A stretch of 62,344 nt of DNA from Epilithonimonas bovis DSM 19482. GTDB lineage: Bacteria; Bacteroidota; Bacteroidia; Flavobacteriales; Weeksellaceae. Positions 34,541 through 43,663 of the stretch are shown here, piece after piece; the first letter of the stretch is position 1, and each line of letters opens with the position of its first letter. A program made the translations under genes and the position numbers. The DNA is taken from contig NZ_FTPU01000018.1 in NCBI RefSeq assembly GCF_900108115.1, positions 1 to 62,344 of the forward strand, read 5' to 3'. Under the pieces are notes generated by a model that was not told where the DNA came from, searched no databases, and was given only the letters and a program-made list of their open reading frames with translations.

Positions 34541-36328
34541 TTTATTAAAAAACTTCCAAACTACCTTTGCTTTGGATTTTCCAAGGATTTCCTCCAGAGT
34601 GGTAAGGTCTGCTTCTTTGATTCTTTTGACGGATTTCAGTTTTGATAAAAGTAGCTCTATAGATTTTGGTCCTACGCCCGGGATTTCTTCCAATTCTGAT
34701 TTAATGGTAGAATTTTTCCGTCTTGTCCGGTGATGCTTTACCCCGAAGCGGTGTGACTCATCCCTTACGCGTTGCAAAATTTTGAGTGTTTCAGCTTTTT
34801 TATCAATGTATAGCGGGATAGAATCCTCCGGGAAATAGATCTCTTCCAGCCGTTTTGCAATGCCTATGATGGTTATTTTACCATAAAGGCCAAGCAATTT
34901 TAGGCTTTTAACCGCAGACGATAACTGGCCTTTTCCGCCATCAATCAAAATCAGTTGCGGCAAAGGTTCTCCCTCGTCTAGCAATCTTCGGTATCTTCTG
35001 TAGATCACTTCTTCCATCGTGGCAAAATCATTAGGGCCTTCCACCGTTTTTGGGTGAAAAATCCTGTAATCGGCTTTGCTGGGCTTGCCATCTTTGAACA
35101 CAACGCAAGCCGAGACCGGATTGGTTCCCTGAATGTTGGAGTTGTCAAATCCCTCGATATGCCTTGGCTCTACGGGCATTCTCAGGATGTGTTTCATCTC
35201 GGACATGATTCGGTTGGTATGCCTTTCCGGATCTATGATCTGCACCTGTTTTAGTTTTTCCAGACGGTATTCTTTAGCGTTTTTTTCTGAAAGCTCCACA
35301 ATTCTCTTTTTGTCTCCAACTTTGGGAACAATCAGTTTTACACCCGGGATTTCCAATCCCAGATGAAAGGGGATAAGTATTTCCTTTGATACAGAATCAA
35401 ATTTTTGCCTGATTTCTATCAGAGCCTCTTCCAGGATGTCCTCATCGGTCTCTTCCAGCACTTTTTTAATTTCTGTGGTAAAACTCTGTACGATAGATCC
35501 ATTTCTTATTTTAAAATAATTGACATACGCAGCCGTTTCGTCACTCGTCATCCCAAAAACATCCACATCATCAATGCTTGGATTTACCACGGTATGCTTA
35601 GACTGATAATCATCCAGGGACTCTATGTTCTGCTTTATCATCTGCGCTTTTTCAAACTCAAGATTGGCAGCAAAGCGAAACATGCGTTCTTCAAGATATT
35701 TCTTAGCAAACCGGAAATCTCCTTTGATAATCCCGCGGATCGCTTCTACTTTTTCATCGTATTCTTCCTTAGACTCCAGGGCTTCACATGGCCCATTGCA
35801 GTTTTTGATATGATACTCCAGGCAAACACGGTACTTGCCCTCTGCTATTTTGGCGGGGGCAAGATTCAGGTTGCAGGTTCTTATTTTATAAAGGCTTTTG
35901 ATGGTGTCCAACAGTACTCTTGCGGGTCTTACTTTGGCATAAGGACCGTAATATTCAGAACCATCCTTTATCTTGGTTCTTGTGAGGAAAATTCTTGGGA
36001 AATCCTCATTCTTGATGCAAATCCACGGATACGACTTATCATCTTTCAGCATGACATTATAAAATGGCTGATGCTCTTTGATCAGATTATTTTCCAGCAG
36101 AAGCGCATCATACTCACTGTTAACAACGGTGGTTTCCAGACGGTGGATTTTGGACACCATAATCCTGGTGCGGTATCCGGACTGGTTTTTGTTAAAATAG
36201 GAGAGGACTCTTTTCTTAAGATGTTTGGCCTTCCCTACATACAGCAGCTGATCGTTTTTATCATAATAACGATAGACGCCGGGTTCCATTGGTAGAGTTT
36301 TGAGCTGAAGTTCAAGATTGGGATTCAC
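34535..36328 (-). CDS. uvrC: Excinuclease ABC subunit C
   Basis: UvrC makes both incisions in nucleotide excision repair. GIY-YIG domain at the N-terminus (GVYRYY at 17-22, YVGKAKHLKKR from 30), Cys cluster CLEYHIKNCNGPCEA, UVR motif near 205-240, RNase H-like endonuclease half (EGFDNSNIQGTNPVSACVVF, LILIDGGKGQLSSA), and C-terminal helix-hairpin-helix (LEEIPGVGPKSIELLLSK). 597 residues, full length. The start is a GTG (36328) whose TAAATTTG box ends 4 nt upstream, a leaderless candidate. Confidence 0.96.
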   Translation of the reverse strand: MNPNLELQLKTLPMEPGVYRYYDKNDQLLYVGKAKHLKKRVLSYFNKNQSGYRTRIMVSKIHRLETTVVNSEYDALLLENNLIKEHQPFYNVMLKDDKSYPWICIKNEDFPRIFLTRTKIKDGSEYYGPYAKVRPARVLLDTIKSLYKIRTCNLNLAPAKIAEGKYRVCLEYHIKNCNGPCEALESKEEYDEKVEAIRGIIKGDFRFAKKYLEERMFRFAANLEFEKAQMIKQNIESLDDYQSKHTVVNPSIDDVDVFGMTSDETAAYVNYFKIRNGSIVQSFTTEIKKVLEETDEDILEEALIEIRQKFDSVSKEILIPFHLGLEIPGVKLIVPKVGDKKRIVELSEKNAKEYRLEKLKQVQIIDPERHTNRIMSEMKHILRMPVEPRHIEGFDNSNIQGTNPVSACVVFKDGKPSKADYRIFHPKTVEGPNDFATMEEVIYRRYRRLLDEGEPLPQLILIDGGKGQLSSAVKSLKLLGLYGKITIIGIAKRLEEIYFPEDSIPLYIDKKAETLKILQRVRDESHRFGVKHHRTRRKNSTIKSELEEIPGVGPKSIELLLSKLKSVKRIKEADLTTLEEILGKSKAKVVWKFFNKN

Positions 36329-36332
36329 AATA

Positions 36333-36364
36333 CAAATTTACGCAATTTCACGTGATTTTTCAAT
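36333..36364 (-). promoter_or_regulatory. uvrC promoter, -7 box 4 nt from the start codon
   Basis: Reverse strand ATTG, 20-nt spacer, TAAATTTG (36340-36333), 4 nt, GTG start. Confidence 0.6.
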
Positions 36365-36473
36365 ACAGTGGTTTTTGCAGGATGGACGACTTCTTTTGAA
36401 TGGATGTATTGATTTTAATTTTGTTTTCCTGTTTTTGTTTTGTCCTTTTTTATCAAAAAACTATCTTTATCCA

Positions 36474-37682
36474 ATGAAAATCCTGCACACGGCCGACTGG
36501 CATCTTGGTAAACGCCTCGAGAATTTTTCGCGGCTGGAAGAGCAAAAGCTTGTGATGAAGGAGCTGGTGGACATTGCCAACGCAGAACAGGTTGATTTGG
36601 TTTTGGTTGCCGGTGATTTGTTTGATAACTTCAATCCATCTACCGAGGCGGTCGAACTATTTTATAAAACGCTCAAACAGCTTTCTGATAACGGTAAAAG
36701 GCCGGTAATTGCCATTGCAGGTAATCACGACTCCCCGGACAGGATAGATGCGCCGGATCCGCTGGCAAGGGAATGTGGCATTATTCTCGTTGGTCATCCT
36801 AATGCTGAGGTTCCTTGTTTTGAATTGGATGCTTTCCGGGTTTCTAAATCCGATAAAGGATTTATAGAGTTAACATTAAGGAACTTTGACTATCCTGTCA
36901 GGATTCTCCATACAGCTTATGCCAACGAGATCCGCTTAAAAGAATATCTTGGCGCAGAGAACAAAGAGCTGGCACTTAATCAAATTTTAAAAAATAATTG
37001 GGAAGCGGTTGCTGAGGAATATTGTGATGATAAGGGTGTTAATCTCCTCACAGCTCATCTTTTTATGATGAAAAAGGGGATGCCCAAACCTGAAGAGCCC
37101 GAAGGCGAAAAACCAATAATGATTGGTAATGCAGATCTCATCTATTCTGAGATTATTCCGCAGCAGATACAATACAGTGCTTTGGGGCATCTTCACAATT
37201 ATCAGAATATTGGAACTGTGGAAAAGCCTGTTGTTTATTCATCGTCATCGCTTTGTTATAGTTTTAGTGAGGCCGGGCAGAACAAATCCGTAACCATCAT
37301 CCAGGCCAGGCCTAATGAAAATGTCAGCATCAGACAGATTAATCTTACGCAGGGAAAACCACTTGTCCGGAAAAAATTTGATGATATAGAAGAAGCGGTC
37401 AGTTGGTTGACAAATCATCCCGACTGTCTGGTGGAATTGACCTTAGAAAGCGATACTTTTCTAAAAGCAGAAGACCGCAAACGACTTTATCAGGCACATA
37501 GCGGGATTATCCACCTCATTCCCAAACTCAGGAGGGAGCATACTGATTCTGAAAATCCTGTTAAGAGCATTGATCTCAATCAGGATATCCAGGATTTATT
37601 CAAAGATTATTTCAAATCCAAAAATAAAAACCAGGAACCTAACGAAGAGCTCATCAATATATTTCGGGAGATTGTTGACTAA
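36474..37682 (+). CDS. sbcD: Exonuclease subunit SbcD
   Basis: SbcD (Mre11 homologue) is the Mn-dependent nuclease that, with SbcC, opens hairpins and trims DNA ends. Phosphoesterase motifs in order: ILHTADWHLGK (Asp8, His10), VLVAGDLFDN, AIAGNHDSPDR and LGHLHNYQ. The ATG at 36474 is preferred: the 52 residues upstream in frame are unlike any SbcD. About 402 residues, normal. sbcC is not next door but about 12 kb away on the other strand. Confidence 0.95.
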   Translation: MKILHTADWHLGKRLENFSRLEEQKLVMKELVDIANAEQVDLVLVAGDLFDNFNPSTEAVELFYKTLKQLSDNGKRPVIAIAGNHDSPDRIDAPDPLARECGIILVGHPNAEVPCFELDAFRVSKSDKGFIELTLRNFDYPVRILHTAYANEIRLKEYLGAENKELALNQILKNNWEAVAEEYCDDKGVNLLTAHLFMMKKGMPKPEEPEGEKPIMIGNADLIYSEIIPQQIQYSALGHLHNYQNIGTVEKPVVYSSSSLCYSFSEAGQNKSVTIIQARPNENVSIRQINLTQGKPLVRKKFDDIEEAVSWLTNHPDCLVELTLESDTFLKAEDRKRLYQAHSGIIHLIPKLRREHTDSENPVKSIDLNQDIQDLFKDYFKSKNKNQEPNEELINIFREIVD

Positions 37683-37735
37683 TTAAATGATGTGCAAAGC
37701 CCCGAAGTTACCAATCATTGTTCAAAATAAAACTC

Positions 37736-40033
37736 ATGTTTAAGAAAAACCATTTTTTAATTTTATCAATTCTAATTGCCTCACAATTCAATGCCCAAAA
37801 AATGCAGAATCTTGCAAAATATGTGAATCCTATTATAGGAACAGAAAAAATGGGACACACCTTTCCGGGCGCCACTGTACCTTTCGGATCTGTCCAGTTA
37901 AGCCCAGAGACAGATACGCTGTCTTACGAAATCAACGGAAAGTATAATCCCGATGTTTATAAATATTGCGCAGGTTACCGCTATGAGGATAAAACTATTG
38001 TCGGTTTCTCACACACCCATTTTAGCGGGACAGGACATTCGGATTTAGGCGATTTTCTGATAATGCCAACCGTTGGGAAATTAAAATTGAATCCCGGTAC
38101 AGCGCAACATCCCGGAAGTGGCTTCCGTTCCGGATTTTCTCATCAGAACGAAAAAGCAGAAGCTGGATATTATCAAGTAAAACTGGACGATTCTAATATT
38201 TTAGCTGAATTAACGGCTACAACCAGAGTTGGTTTTCATCAATATACATTCCCGAAATCGGATGATGCCCATATTATTTTGGATCTGATGTCGGGGATTT
38301 ACAATTACGATGACAAAAATGTCTGGACTTATGTAAGGATTGAAAATGACCACCGCATCACCGGTTACAGGCAAACCAACGGCTGGGCAAGAACCAGAAC
38401 CGTTTACTTCGCGATGGAATTTTCTAAGCCTTTCAAATCCTACGGGCAGAAAAATTATGATGGCAAACAGCCTTACCGTGGTTTTTGGAGAAAATGGAAT
38501 CAGGATGAAAATTTCCCGGAGATTGCCGGCAAAAAAATTAGGATGCATTTTGATTTTGACACCCGTGATAATGAGAAAATCCAGGTTAAGATGGCTATTT
38601 CGCCTGTTAGCCAGGCCAATGCTTTGGATAATTTACAAAAAGAAACGCCGGATTGGAATTTTGAAAATATAAAATCTCAGGCCCAAAATGACTGGAACAA
38701 AGAACTGAATAAAATTGCTGTTAATACGCTTTCCGAAAATGATATGGTGAATTTCTACACGGCGATGTACCATACTTTTATCAATCCAACCACCTATATG
38801 GACAGTAATGGCGAATATAAAGGCTTGGATCAAAATGTACATCTGGCTAAAGATTTCACCAATTATACCACATTTTCGCTTTGGGATACGTATCGCGCTT
38901 TGCATCCGTTTTTCAATATCATACAGCCAAAACGGAACAATGATATGGTAAAATCGATGTTGGCGCATTATGACCAATTCAGCTTGAAAATGTTACCAGT
39001 TTGGTCGCATTATGCCAATGAAAACTGGTGTATGAGTGGTTATCATTCGGTGTCATTGATTGCAGATGCGATTATCAAAAATACGTTTACAGGTAACCCG
39101 GAGGAAGCTCTGGCAGCCTGCATTGCCACGTCTAACAAAAGAAATTACGAAGGTATTGGCGAATATATAGACAAAGGTTACATCTCAGCCGAGAAAAACG
39201 GGACGTCGGTCTCCAATACTTTGGAGTATGCTTATGATGATTGGGCCATCGCGCAAATCGCTAAGAAATTGGGAAAAACGGATGTTTATAACGAATATGT
39301 GAAAAGATCCGAAAACTGGCGTAATGTCTTTGATAAATCAATTGGTTTTATGAGGCCGAGATTGTCTGACGGCAGTTTCAAAAGAGAATTTGATTTGCTG
39401 AGCACACACGGCCAGGGTTTTATTGAAGGTAATTCCTGGAACTACAGTTTCTTCGTTCCGCATAATCCTAATGCTTTGATTGATGCGATGGGCGGGAAAA
39501 AGAAATTCGGGGAAAATCTCGATCAATTGTTTACAATGCATTTGCCAGATGAGTTTTTTGCAGATACAGAAGATATCTCCAGAGAAGGTATCATCGGCGG
39601 CTATGTTCATGGTAACGAGCCGGCGCACCACGTCGCTTATCTTTATAATTTTATTGATCAGCCCTGGAAAACGCAGGCTCAGATCCGCAAAATTTTAACA
39701 ATGCAATACCAGGCAAGGCCAGACGGCTTAGGCGGAAATGACGATTGTGGACAGATGAGTGCATGGTATATCTTCAGTAGTTTGGGATTCTATCCGATTG
39801 CGCCGGGATCTGATGATTATTCCATAGGAAGCCCGAGTGTGAAAAATGCCAAACTAAATCTTGAAAGCGGAAAAGTTTTTGAAATCGAAGCCAAAAATCA
39901 GTCGGTCAAAAATGTATATGTTGAAAAAGTTGAACTGAACGGGAAGCCAATTAAAGATTTCACTATCAAACATCAGGATATTATAAATGGTGGCAAACTG
40001 GTGTTCTGGATGACGAATAAAGCGAAGAAATAA
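37736..40033 (+). CDS. GH92 family glycoside hydrolase (alpha-mannosidase type)
   Basis: A 765-residue exported enzyme. GH92 enzymes are Ca-dependent exo-alpha-mannosidases that trim mannose from glycans. Signal peptide ends FNA-Q; the ATG at 37736 is preferred over a TTG at 37718. Family segments: YVNPIIGTEKMGHTFPGATV, HFSGTGHSDLGDF, FSLWDTYRALHPFFN, ANENWCMSGYHS, GNSWNYSFFVPHN, GGNDDCGQMSAWYIFSSLGF, PGSDDYSIGSP. Full length. No SusC/SusD pair nearby, so not in a classical polysaccharide utilisation locus. Substrate linkage inferred from family only. Confidence 0.94.
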   Translation: MFKKNHFLILSILIASQFNAQKMQNLAKYVNPIIGTEKMGHTFPGATVPFGSVQLSPETDTLSYEINGKYNPDVYKYCAGYRYEDKTIVGFSHTHFSGTGHSDLGDFLIMPTVGKLKLNPGTAQHPGSGFRSGFSHQNEKAEAGYYQVKLDDSNILAELTATTRVGFHQYTFPKSDDAHIILDLMSGIYNYDDKNVWTYVRIENDHRITGYRQTNGWARTRTVYFAMEFSKPFKSYGQKNYDGKQPYRGFWRKWNQDENFPEIAGKKIRMHFDFDTRDNEKIQVKMAISPVSQANALDNLQKETPDWNFENIKSQAQNDWNKELNKIAVNTLSENDMVNFYTAMYHTFINPTTYMDSNGEYKGLDQNVHLAKDFTNYTTFSLWDTYRALHPFFNIIQPKRNNDMVKSMLAHYDQFSLKMLPVWSHYANENWCMSGYHSVSLIADAIIKNTFTGNPEEALAACIATSNKRNYEGIGEYIDKGYISAEKNGTSVSNTLEYAYDDWAIAQIAKKLGKTDVYNEYVKRSENWRNVFDKSIGFMRPRLSDGSFKREFDLLSTHGQGFIEGNSWNYSFFVPHNPNALIDAMGGKKKFGENLDQLFTMHLPDEFFADTEDISREGIIGGYVHGNEPAHHVAYLYNFIDQPWKTQAQIRKILTMQYQARPDGLGGNDDCGQMSAWYIFSSLGFYPIAPGSDDYSIGSPSVKNAKLNLESGKVFEIEAKNQSVKNVYVEKVELNGKPIKDFTIKHQDIINGGKLVFWMTNKAKK

Positions 40034-40044
40034 AAATCATTTTT

Positions 40045-40080
40045 AGCCTTATAGATACTTTATCTATAAGGCTTATTTTT
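40045..40080 (+). terminator. Intrinsic terminator of the GH92 gene
   Basis: Perfect 13-base stem AGCCTTATAGATA/TATCTATAAGGCT, three-base loop, followed by TATTTTTTT. Confidence 0.85.
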
Positions 40081-40108
40081 TTACATTTTTTTAATTTAAT
40101 TAAAAGAA

Positions 40109-40116
40109 TACCTTTG
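40109..40116 (+). promoter_or_regulatory. -7 box of the flippase gene
   Basis: TACCTTTG, exact consensus, 17 bp before the TTG start codon; the -33 position is T-rich. Confidence 0.5.
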
Positions 40117-40133
40117 CAAAAATTATTTCACTA

Positions 40134-41594
40134 TTGAAAAAGCTTCTCGGACAGACCGCTCTTTATGGGTTAACAACTGTCATTATCAGGTTGTTCCCAT
40201 TTGTTATTAATCCGATTATTACAAGAACGTTTGGGCCATCTGCCTATTCGCCTTACGCTGATTTTTATTCTGTAGCAGGTGTTATTGCTGTACTTTTAAC
40301 CCACGGGATGGAAACCACATTTTTCCGTTTTGCTCTGGATGAGAAAGATGACAGAAAGTTGATTTCTACTTCGTTCTTCAGTGTTTTTGCCGTGACTTTA
40401 GTCTATCTTATTTTGACTCTGATATACAGGCAGCCGCTGGCTAATGCTTTCAAGACGCCTGATCAGGTGGATTTGTTGGCCATTCTTACAATCACTTTGG
40501 CTTTGGATGCTTTTTGTGCGATGCCATTTGTCATGCTTAGAAAGAACGAAAGACCGCTGAAATATGCCGGAATCAGGATCACCAATGGTGTTATTAATTT
40601 TCTTTTAGTTATATTTTTTATTATTGTTCTTCCAAAATATCCGAATGGGATTTTTGGATTAAAATATAGTTCAGAATTTGGTATTGGATATGTTTTTGTA
40701 GCCAATCTTGTAGCCAGTGCCATAACGTTTCTGATGCTTTCCAAAGAGCTTTTTATTGCAAGAATCAAATATTTCTGCTGGGAACTCTGGAAAAAAATGA
40801 TCAAATATTCCTGGCCAATTACCATTGCAGGCTTAGCGGGAATTATCAATGAGACTTTTGACAGGCAGTTTCTGAAGTTTCTTCTTCCCGAAGAGATAGG
40901 ACGTCACGAGTTAGGCGTCTATGGTGGAGTGGCTAAGGTGGTGACTTTTGTGATACTCTTTAGGCAGGCTTATGCCTTGGGTATAGAGCCTTTTTTCTTC
41001 AGCAATTCCAAAAAAGAAAACGCCAAAGAGATGTATGTAAAACTGATGGATATTTTTATTGCTGTCAATTGCATCATTGTATTGTTTCTGTCTGTCAATC
41101 TGGACTGGATTGTGAGACTGTATATCAACAATCCGGAATATTATGAGGGTGTTGGTATTCTTCCCATATTATTCTTTGCAAGTTTGTTTTTAGGGATTTA
41201 TCTCAACCTTTCCATCTGGTACAAGCTTACAGACAGGACTATTGTTGGCGCTTATATTTCTGGTATTGGTGTTTTGATCACAATAATCATTAATTTCTAC
41301 TTCATTCCCAGATATGGTTATTGGGCATCTACATGGGCTACTATTGCCAGTTATTTTGCAATGATGGTCATTTCTTATATTTGGGGACACTACAGGTATC
41401 CGGTAGCATACAATGTTTATAAAAACAGTCTGGTGATTCTTGTGACGATGATTGTATCGCTGGCTTATTACCAATATTTAAAAGAAAACATTTGGTTAGG
41501 AAATGTTATATTTCTATTTTTGGCAACCATTTTGTTAAAATCAGAAGGCTTAATTCCTGCTAAAATTCTTGATAAAATAGGGCTTAAAAAATAA
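40134..41594 (+). CDS. Polysaccharide flippase (Wzx/MurJ-type, MOP superfamily)
   Basis: A 486-residue membrane protein with about 12-14 helices. The opening KKLLGQTALYGLTTVIIRLFPF and FGPSAYSPYADFYSVAG are typical of flavobacterial lipopolysaccharide/O-antigen flippases, which move lipid-linked sugars across the inner membrane. The start seems to be TTG at 40134; no ATG precedes it in frame. It is followed 47 bp on by a sugar-nucleotidyltransferase gene, supporting a role in surface glycan or cell-envelope synthesis. Actual substrate unknown. Confidence 0.85.
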   Translation: MKKLLGQTALYGLTTVIIRLFPFVINPIITRTFGPSAYSPYADFYSVAGVIAVLLTHGMETTFFRFALDEKDDRKLISTSFFSVFAVTLVYLILTLIYRQPLANAFKTPDQVDLLAILTITLALDAFCAMPFVMLRKNERPLKYAGIRITNGVINFLLVIFFIIVLPKYPNGIFGLKYSSEFGIGYVFVANLVASAITFLMLSKELFIARIKYFCWELWKKMIKYSWPITIAGLAGIINETFDRQFLKFLLPEEIGRHELGVYGGVAKVVTFVILFRQAYALGIEPFFFSNSKKENAKEMYVKLMDIFIAVNCIIVLFLSVNLDWIVRLYINNPEYYEGVGILPILFFASLFLGIYLNLSIWYKLTDRTIVGAYISGIGVLITIIINFYFIPRYGYWASTWATIASYFAMMVISYIWGHYRYPVAYNVYKNSLVILVTMIVSLAYYQYLKENIWLGNVIFLFLATILLKSEGLIPAKILDKIGLKK

Positions 41595-41641
41595 TAAAAG
41601 ACACTGCCGATGCCGGCAGATCATGCTTTAATAATATATTT

Positions 41642-42661
41642 ATGAAAATTATAGTTCCAATGGCTGGGCGAGGTTCCAGACTTAGACCACATACACTCAC
41701 CGTTCCAAAACCACTCATCCCGATCGCAGGCAAACCAATTGTCCAGAGATTGGTAGAGGATATTGCAAAAGTGGCTAATGAGCCTATCGAGGAGATTGCC
41801 TTTATCATAGGTGATTTTGGACCCGATGTAGAAGCTTCTCTTGTAAAAGTTGCAGAAAATCTTGGTGCAAAAGGCAGCATCTATTCCCAAACTGAACCTT
41901 TGGGTACGGCACATGCCATCAACTGTGCCAGAGAAAGTATGAGTGGGCCTGTGATAATCGCTTTTGCAGACACCTTGTTCCGGGCAGATTTTCATCTGGA
42001 TACCAATGCAGATGGCGTAATCTGGGTGAAGAAGGTAGAAGATCCTTCCGCATTTGGTGTGGTAAAGTTGGATGATTACGGCTTTATAACTGACTTTGTA
42101 GAGAAACCTAAAGAATTTGTTTCTGATTTGGCGATTATTGGCATCTATTATTTTAATTCAGCAGAGAAGCTGATGGCCGAGATAGATTACATCATGGATA
42201 ATAATATCATGCAGGGCGGCGAATATCAGTTAACTACTGCACTGGAAAACCTAAGAGCCAAAGGGGCTAAATTCTCCTTAGGGAAAGTAGATGACTGGAT
42301 GGATTGTGGTAACAAGACTGCAACTGTGGAGACCAACAGCAAGATTCTTGAATACGAAAAAGATGCGATGGCAAAATATCCGGAGTCTGCCGAGATCGTG
42401 AACTGTATGATAGTCCCACCGTGCTTTATTGGTGAAAATGTCAAGATTTCCAACTCCAAGATTGGGCCTAATGTTTCCCTTGGTAATAATACGATTGTTA
42501 TTAATTCTAATATTAATAACTCCCTGATTCAGGAAAATACGATGATTGATAATGGTAATCTCAGCAACTCAATGATTGGTAATTCTGCAAAATATTTTGG
42601 GGTTGCCAGAGAGATTTCTTTGGGAGATTATTCGGTTTTGGATTTTGTTTCCAAAGATTAA
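41642..42661 (+). CDS. Sugar-phosphate nucleotidyltransferase (RmlA/GlmU-like)
   Basis: A 339-residue enzyme joining a nucleotide to a sugar 1-phosphate. N-terminal pyrophosphorylase motif IIVPMAGRGSRLRPHTLTVPKP (residues 3-24, GxGxRLxPxTxxxPKP), LGTAHAINCAR, FADTLF with metal Asp, FVEKP and VDDWMDCGN. From about 250 on, hexapeptide-repeat-like turns (IGENVKISNSKIGPNVSLGNN) predict a left-handed beta-helix tail. The nucleotide and sugar cannot be fixed; glucose-1-phosphate with dTTP or UTP is likely. Lies behind the flippase gene. Confidence 0.9.
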   Translation: MKIIVPMAGRGSRLRPHTLTVPKPLIPIAGKPIVQRLVEDIAKVANEPIEEIAFIIGDFGPDVEASLVKVAENLGAKGSIYSQTEPLGTAHAINCARESMSGPVIIAFADTLFRADFHLDTNADGVIWVKKVEDPSAFGVVKLDDYGFITDFVEKPKEFVSDLAIIGIYYFNSAEKLMAEIDYIMDNNIMQGGEYQLTTALENLRAKGAKFSLGKVDDWMDCGNKTATVETNSKILEYEKDAMAKYPESAEIVNCMIVPPCFIGENVKISNSKIGPNVSLGNNTIVINSNINNSLIQENTMIDNGNLSNSMIGNSAKYFGVAREISLGDYSVLDFVSKD

Positions 42662-42680
42662 TTTATTTAACTAAACAATA

Positions 42681-42718
42681 CAGACTTTGCCAGCCAACCT
42701 GGCAAAGTCTGTCATTTT
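42681..42718 (+). terminator. Hairpin after the nucleotidyltransferase gene
   Basis: Perfect 13-base stem CAGACTTTGCCAG/CTGGCAAAGTCTG with a five-base loop; the T-tract is weak (TCATTTT). Confidence 0.7.
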
Positions 42719-42865
42719 AGGACATTCGTATCCTGCAACATTTGCAATTATTTTGGCGTTAATATTGTAGTTTTACTTAATAGAATTCATGAGATGCCGT
42801 GCTTTGTAATTTAAAATGCAGGTCGGGGCAATTCCATTGACCTTTAACAAAATAAATATCTACTT

Positions 42866-43663
42866 ATGAAATCAAGTATTTTCATCATTATAGCAGCTTT
42901 GGCTGTGTCATCGTGTGCAGTTCAGAAAAAACAAACTGAAGCGCCTGTCAGCACAACAAAACCAATAGAGAATAATGCCGAATTTTTCTCTTCAATCGCG
43001 AAGAAATCAAGTTTTGATGCGGTAAAAATCAATAGCAGGATAGATGCAAAAACAGGCTCATTTATCCCAACGCTGGATGCGGTAATCTATATAGAAAACG
43101 GGCAAAAGATCTGGATGAACCTTACCGCTGTCATTCTTCAGGCGGCCAGAGGCGTGGCAACACCCCAGGGTATAAAAGCTTATAATAGGCTTGATAAAAC
43201 CTATATTGATTCTGATTTTTCTTATCTTAATAAGTTATTGAATGTCAATTTTATTGACTACAATGCCATGCAAAATCTATTGACGGGGAAAACATTTCTG
43301 CCTGTTTCTGATGACAAATTTAGACTGACCACCAATGCGTCAGGATTTAACCTTGTGTCAAAAGAAGCACAGAAAATTACAGAAAATGGGAAAACTGTGT
43401 CATACAATATTGCCCTTGATTATGATAAGGATCTCAATCTGAACCACGTTTTGTTAACTAATCCACAGAATAATGACCAGTTGGATATAACCTATTCCAA
43501 CAGAGAAATACTCAATAATGAGAGCTTTCCAAAAAATGTTAAAATAATTATAAAAGCCAACAAAACCACCGAAATATTAATTGAAAATACGAAATTTGAT
43601 TTTTCCCGAATGGAAACTGCTTATGCCGTTCCTGCCAATTATACTAAGACAGAAATTAAATGA
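42866..43663 (+). CDS. DUF4292-type lipoprotein
   Basis: A 265-residue lipoprotein with lipobox SSC (Cys17) after MKSSIFIIIAALAVS. The body (FDAVKINSRIDAKTG, KIWMNLTAVILQAARGVATP, LNVNFIDYNAMQNLLTGK) fits DUF4292, a LolA/LolB-like fold widespread in Bacteroidetes, so a lipid or lipoprotein carrier role is possible but not shown. Its stop overlaps the next ATG (ATGA at 43660-43663), so it is translationally coupled to the EnvC-like gene. Confidence 0.78.
   Translation: MKSSIFIIIAALAVSSCAVQKKQTEAPVSTTKPIENNAEFFSSIAKKSSFDAVKINSRIDAKTGSFIPTLDAVIYIENGQKIWMNLTAVILQAARGVATPQGIKAYNRLDKTYIDSDFSYLNKLLNVNFIDYNAMQNLLTGKTFLPVSDDKFRLTTNASGFNLVSKEAQKITENGKTVSYNIALDYDKDLNLNHVLLTNPQNNDQLDITYSNREILNNESFPKNVKIIIKANKTTEILIENTKFDFSRMETAYAVPANYTKTEIK

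Noticed and set aside
35405-36295. 296-codon forward ORF opposite uvrC
   Set aside because: Lies wholly antisense to clear uvrC coding sequence; composition is that of a shadow frame (Phe/Ile-rich, no domain).
36318-36473. N-terminal extension of sbcD in the same frame
   Set aside because: The 52 residues do not resemble any SbcD; the catalytic domain begins at the ATG at 36474.
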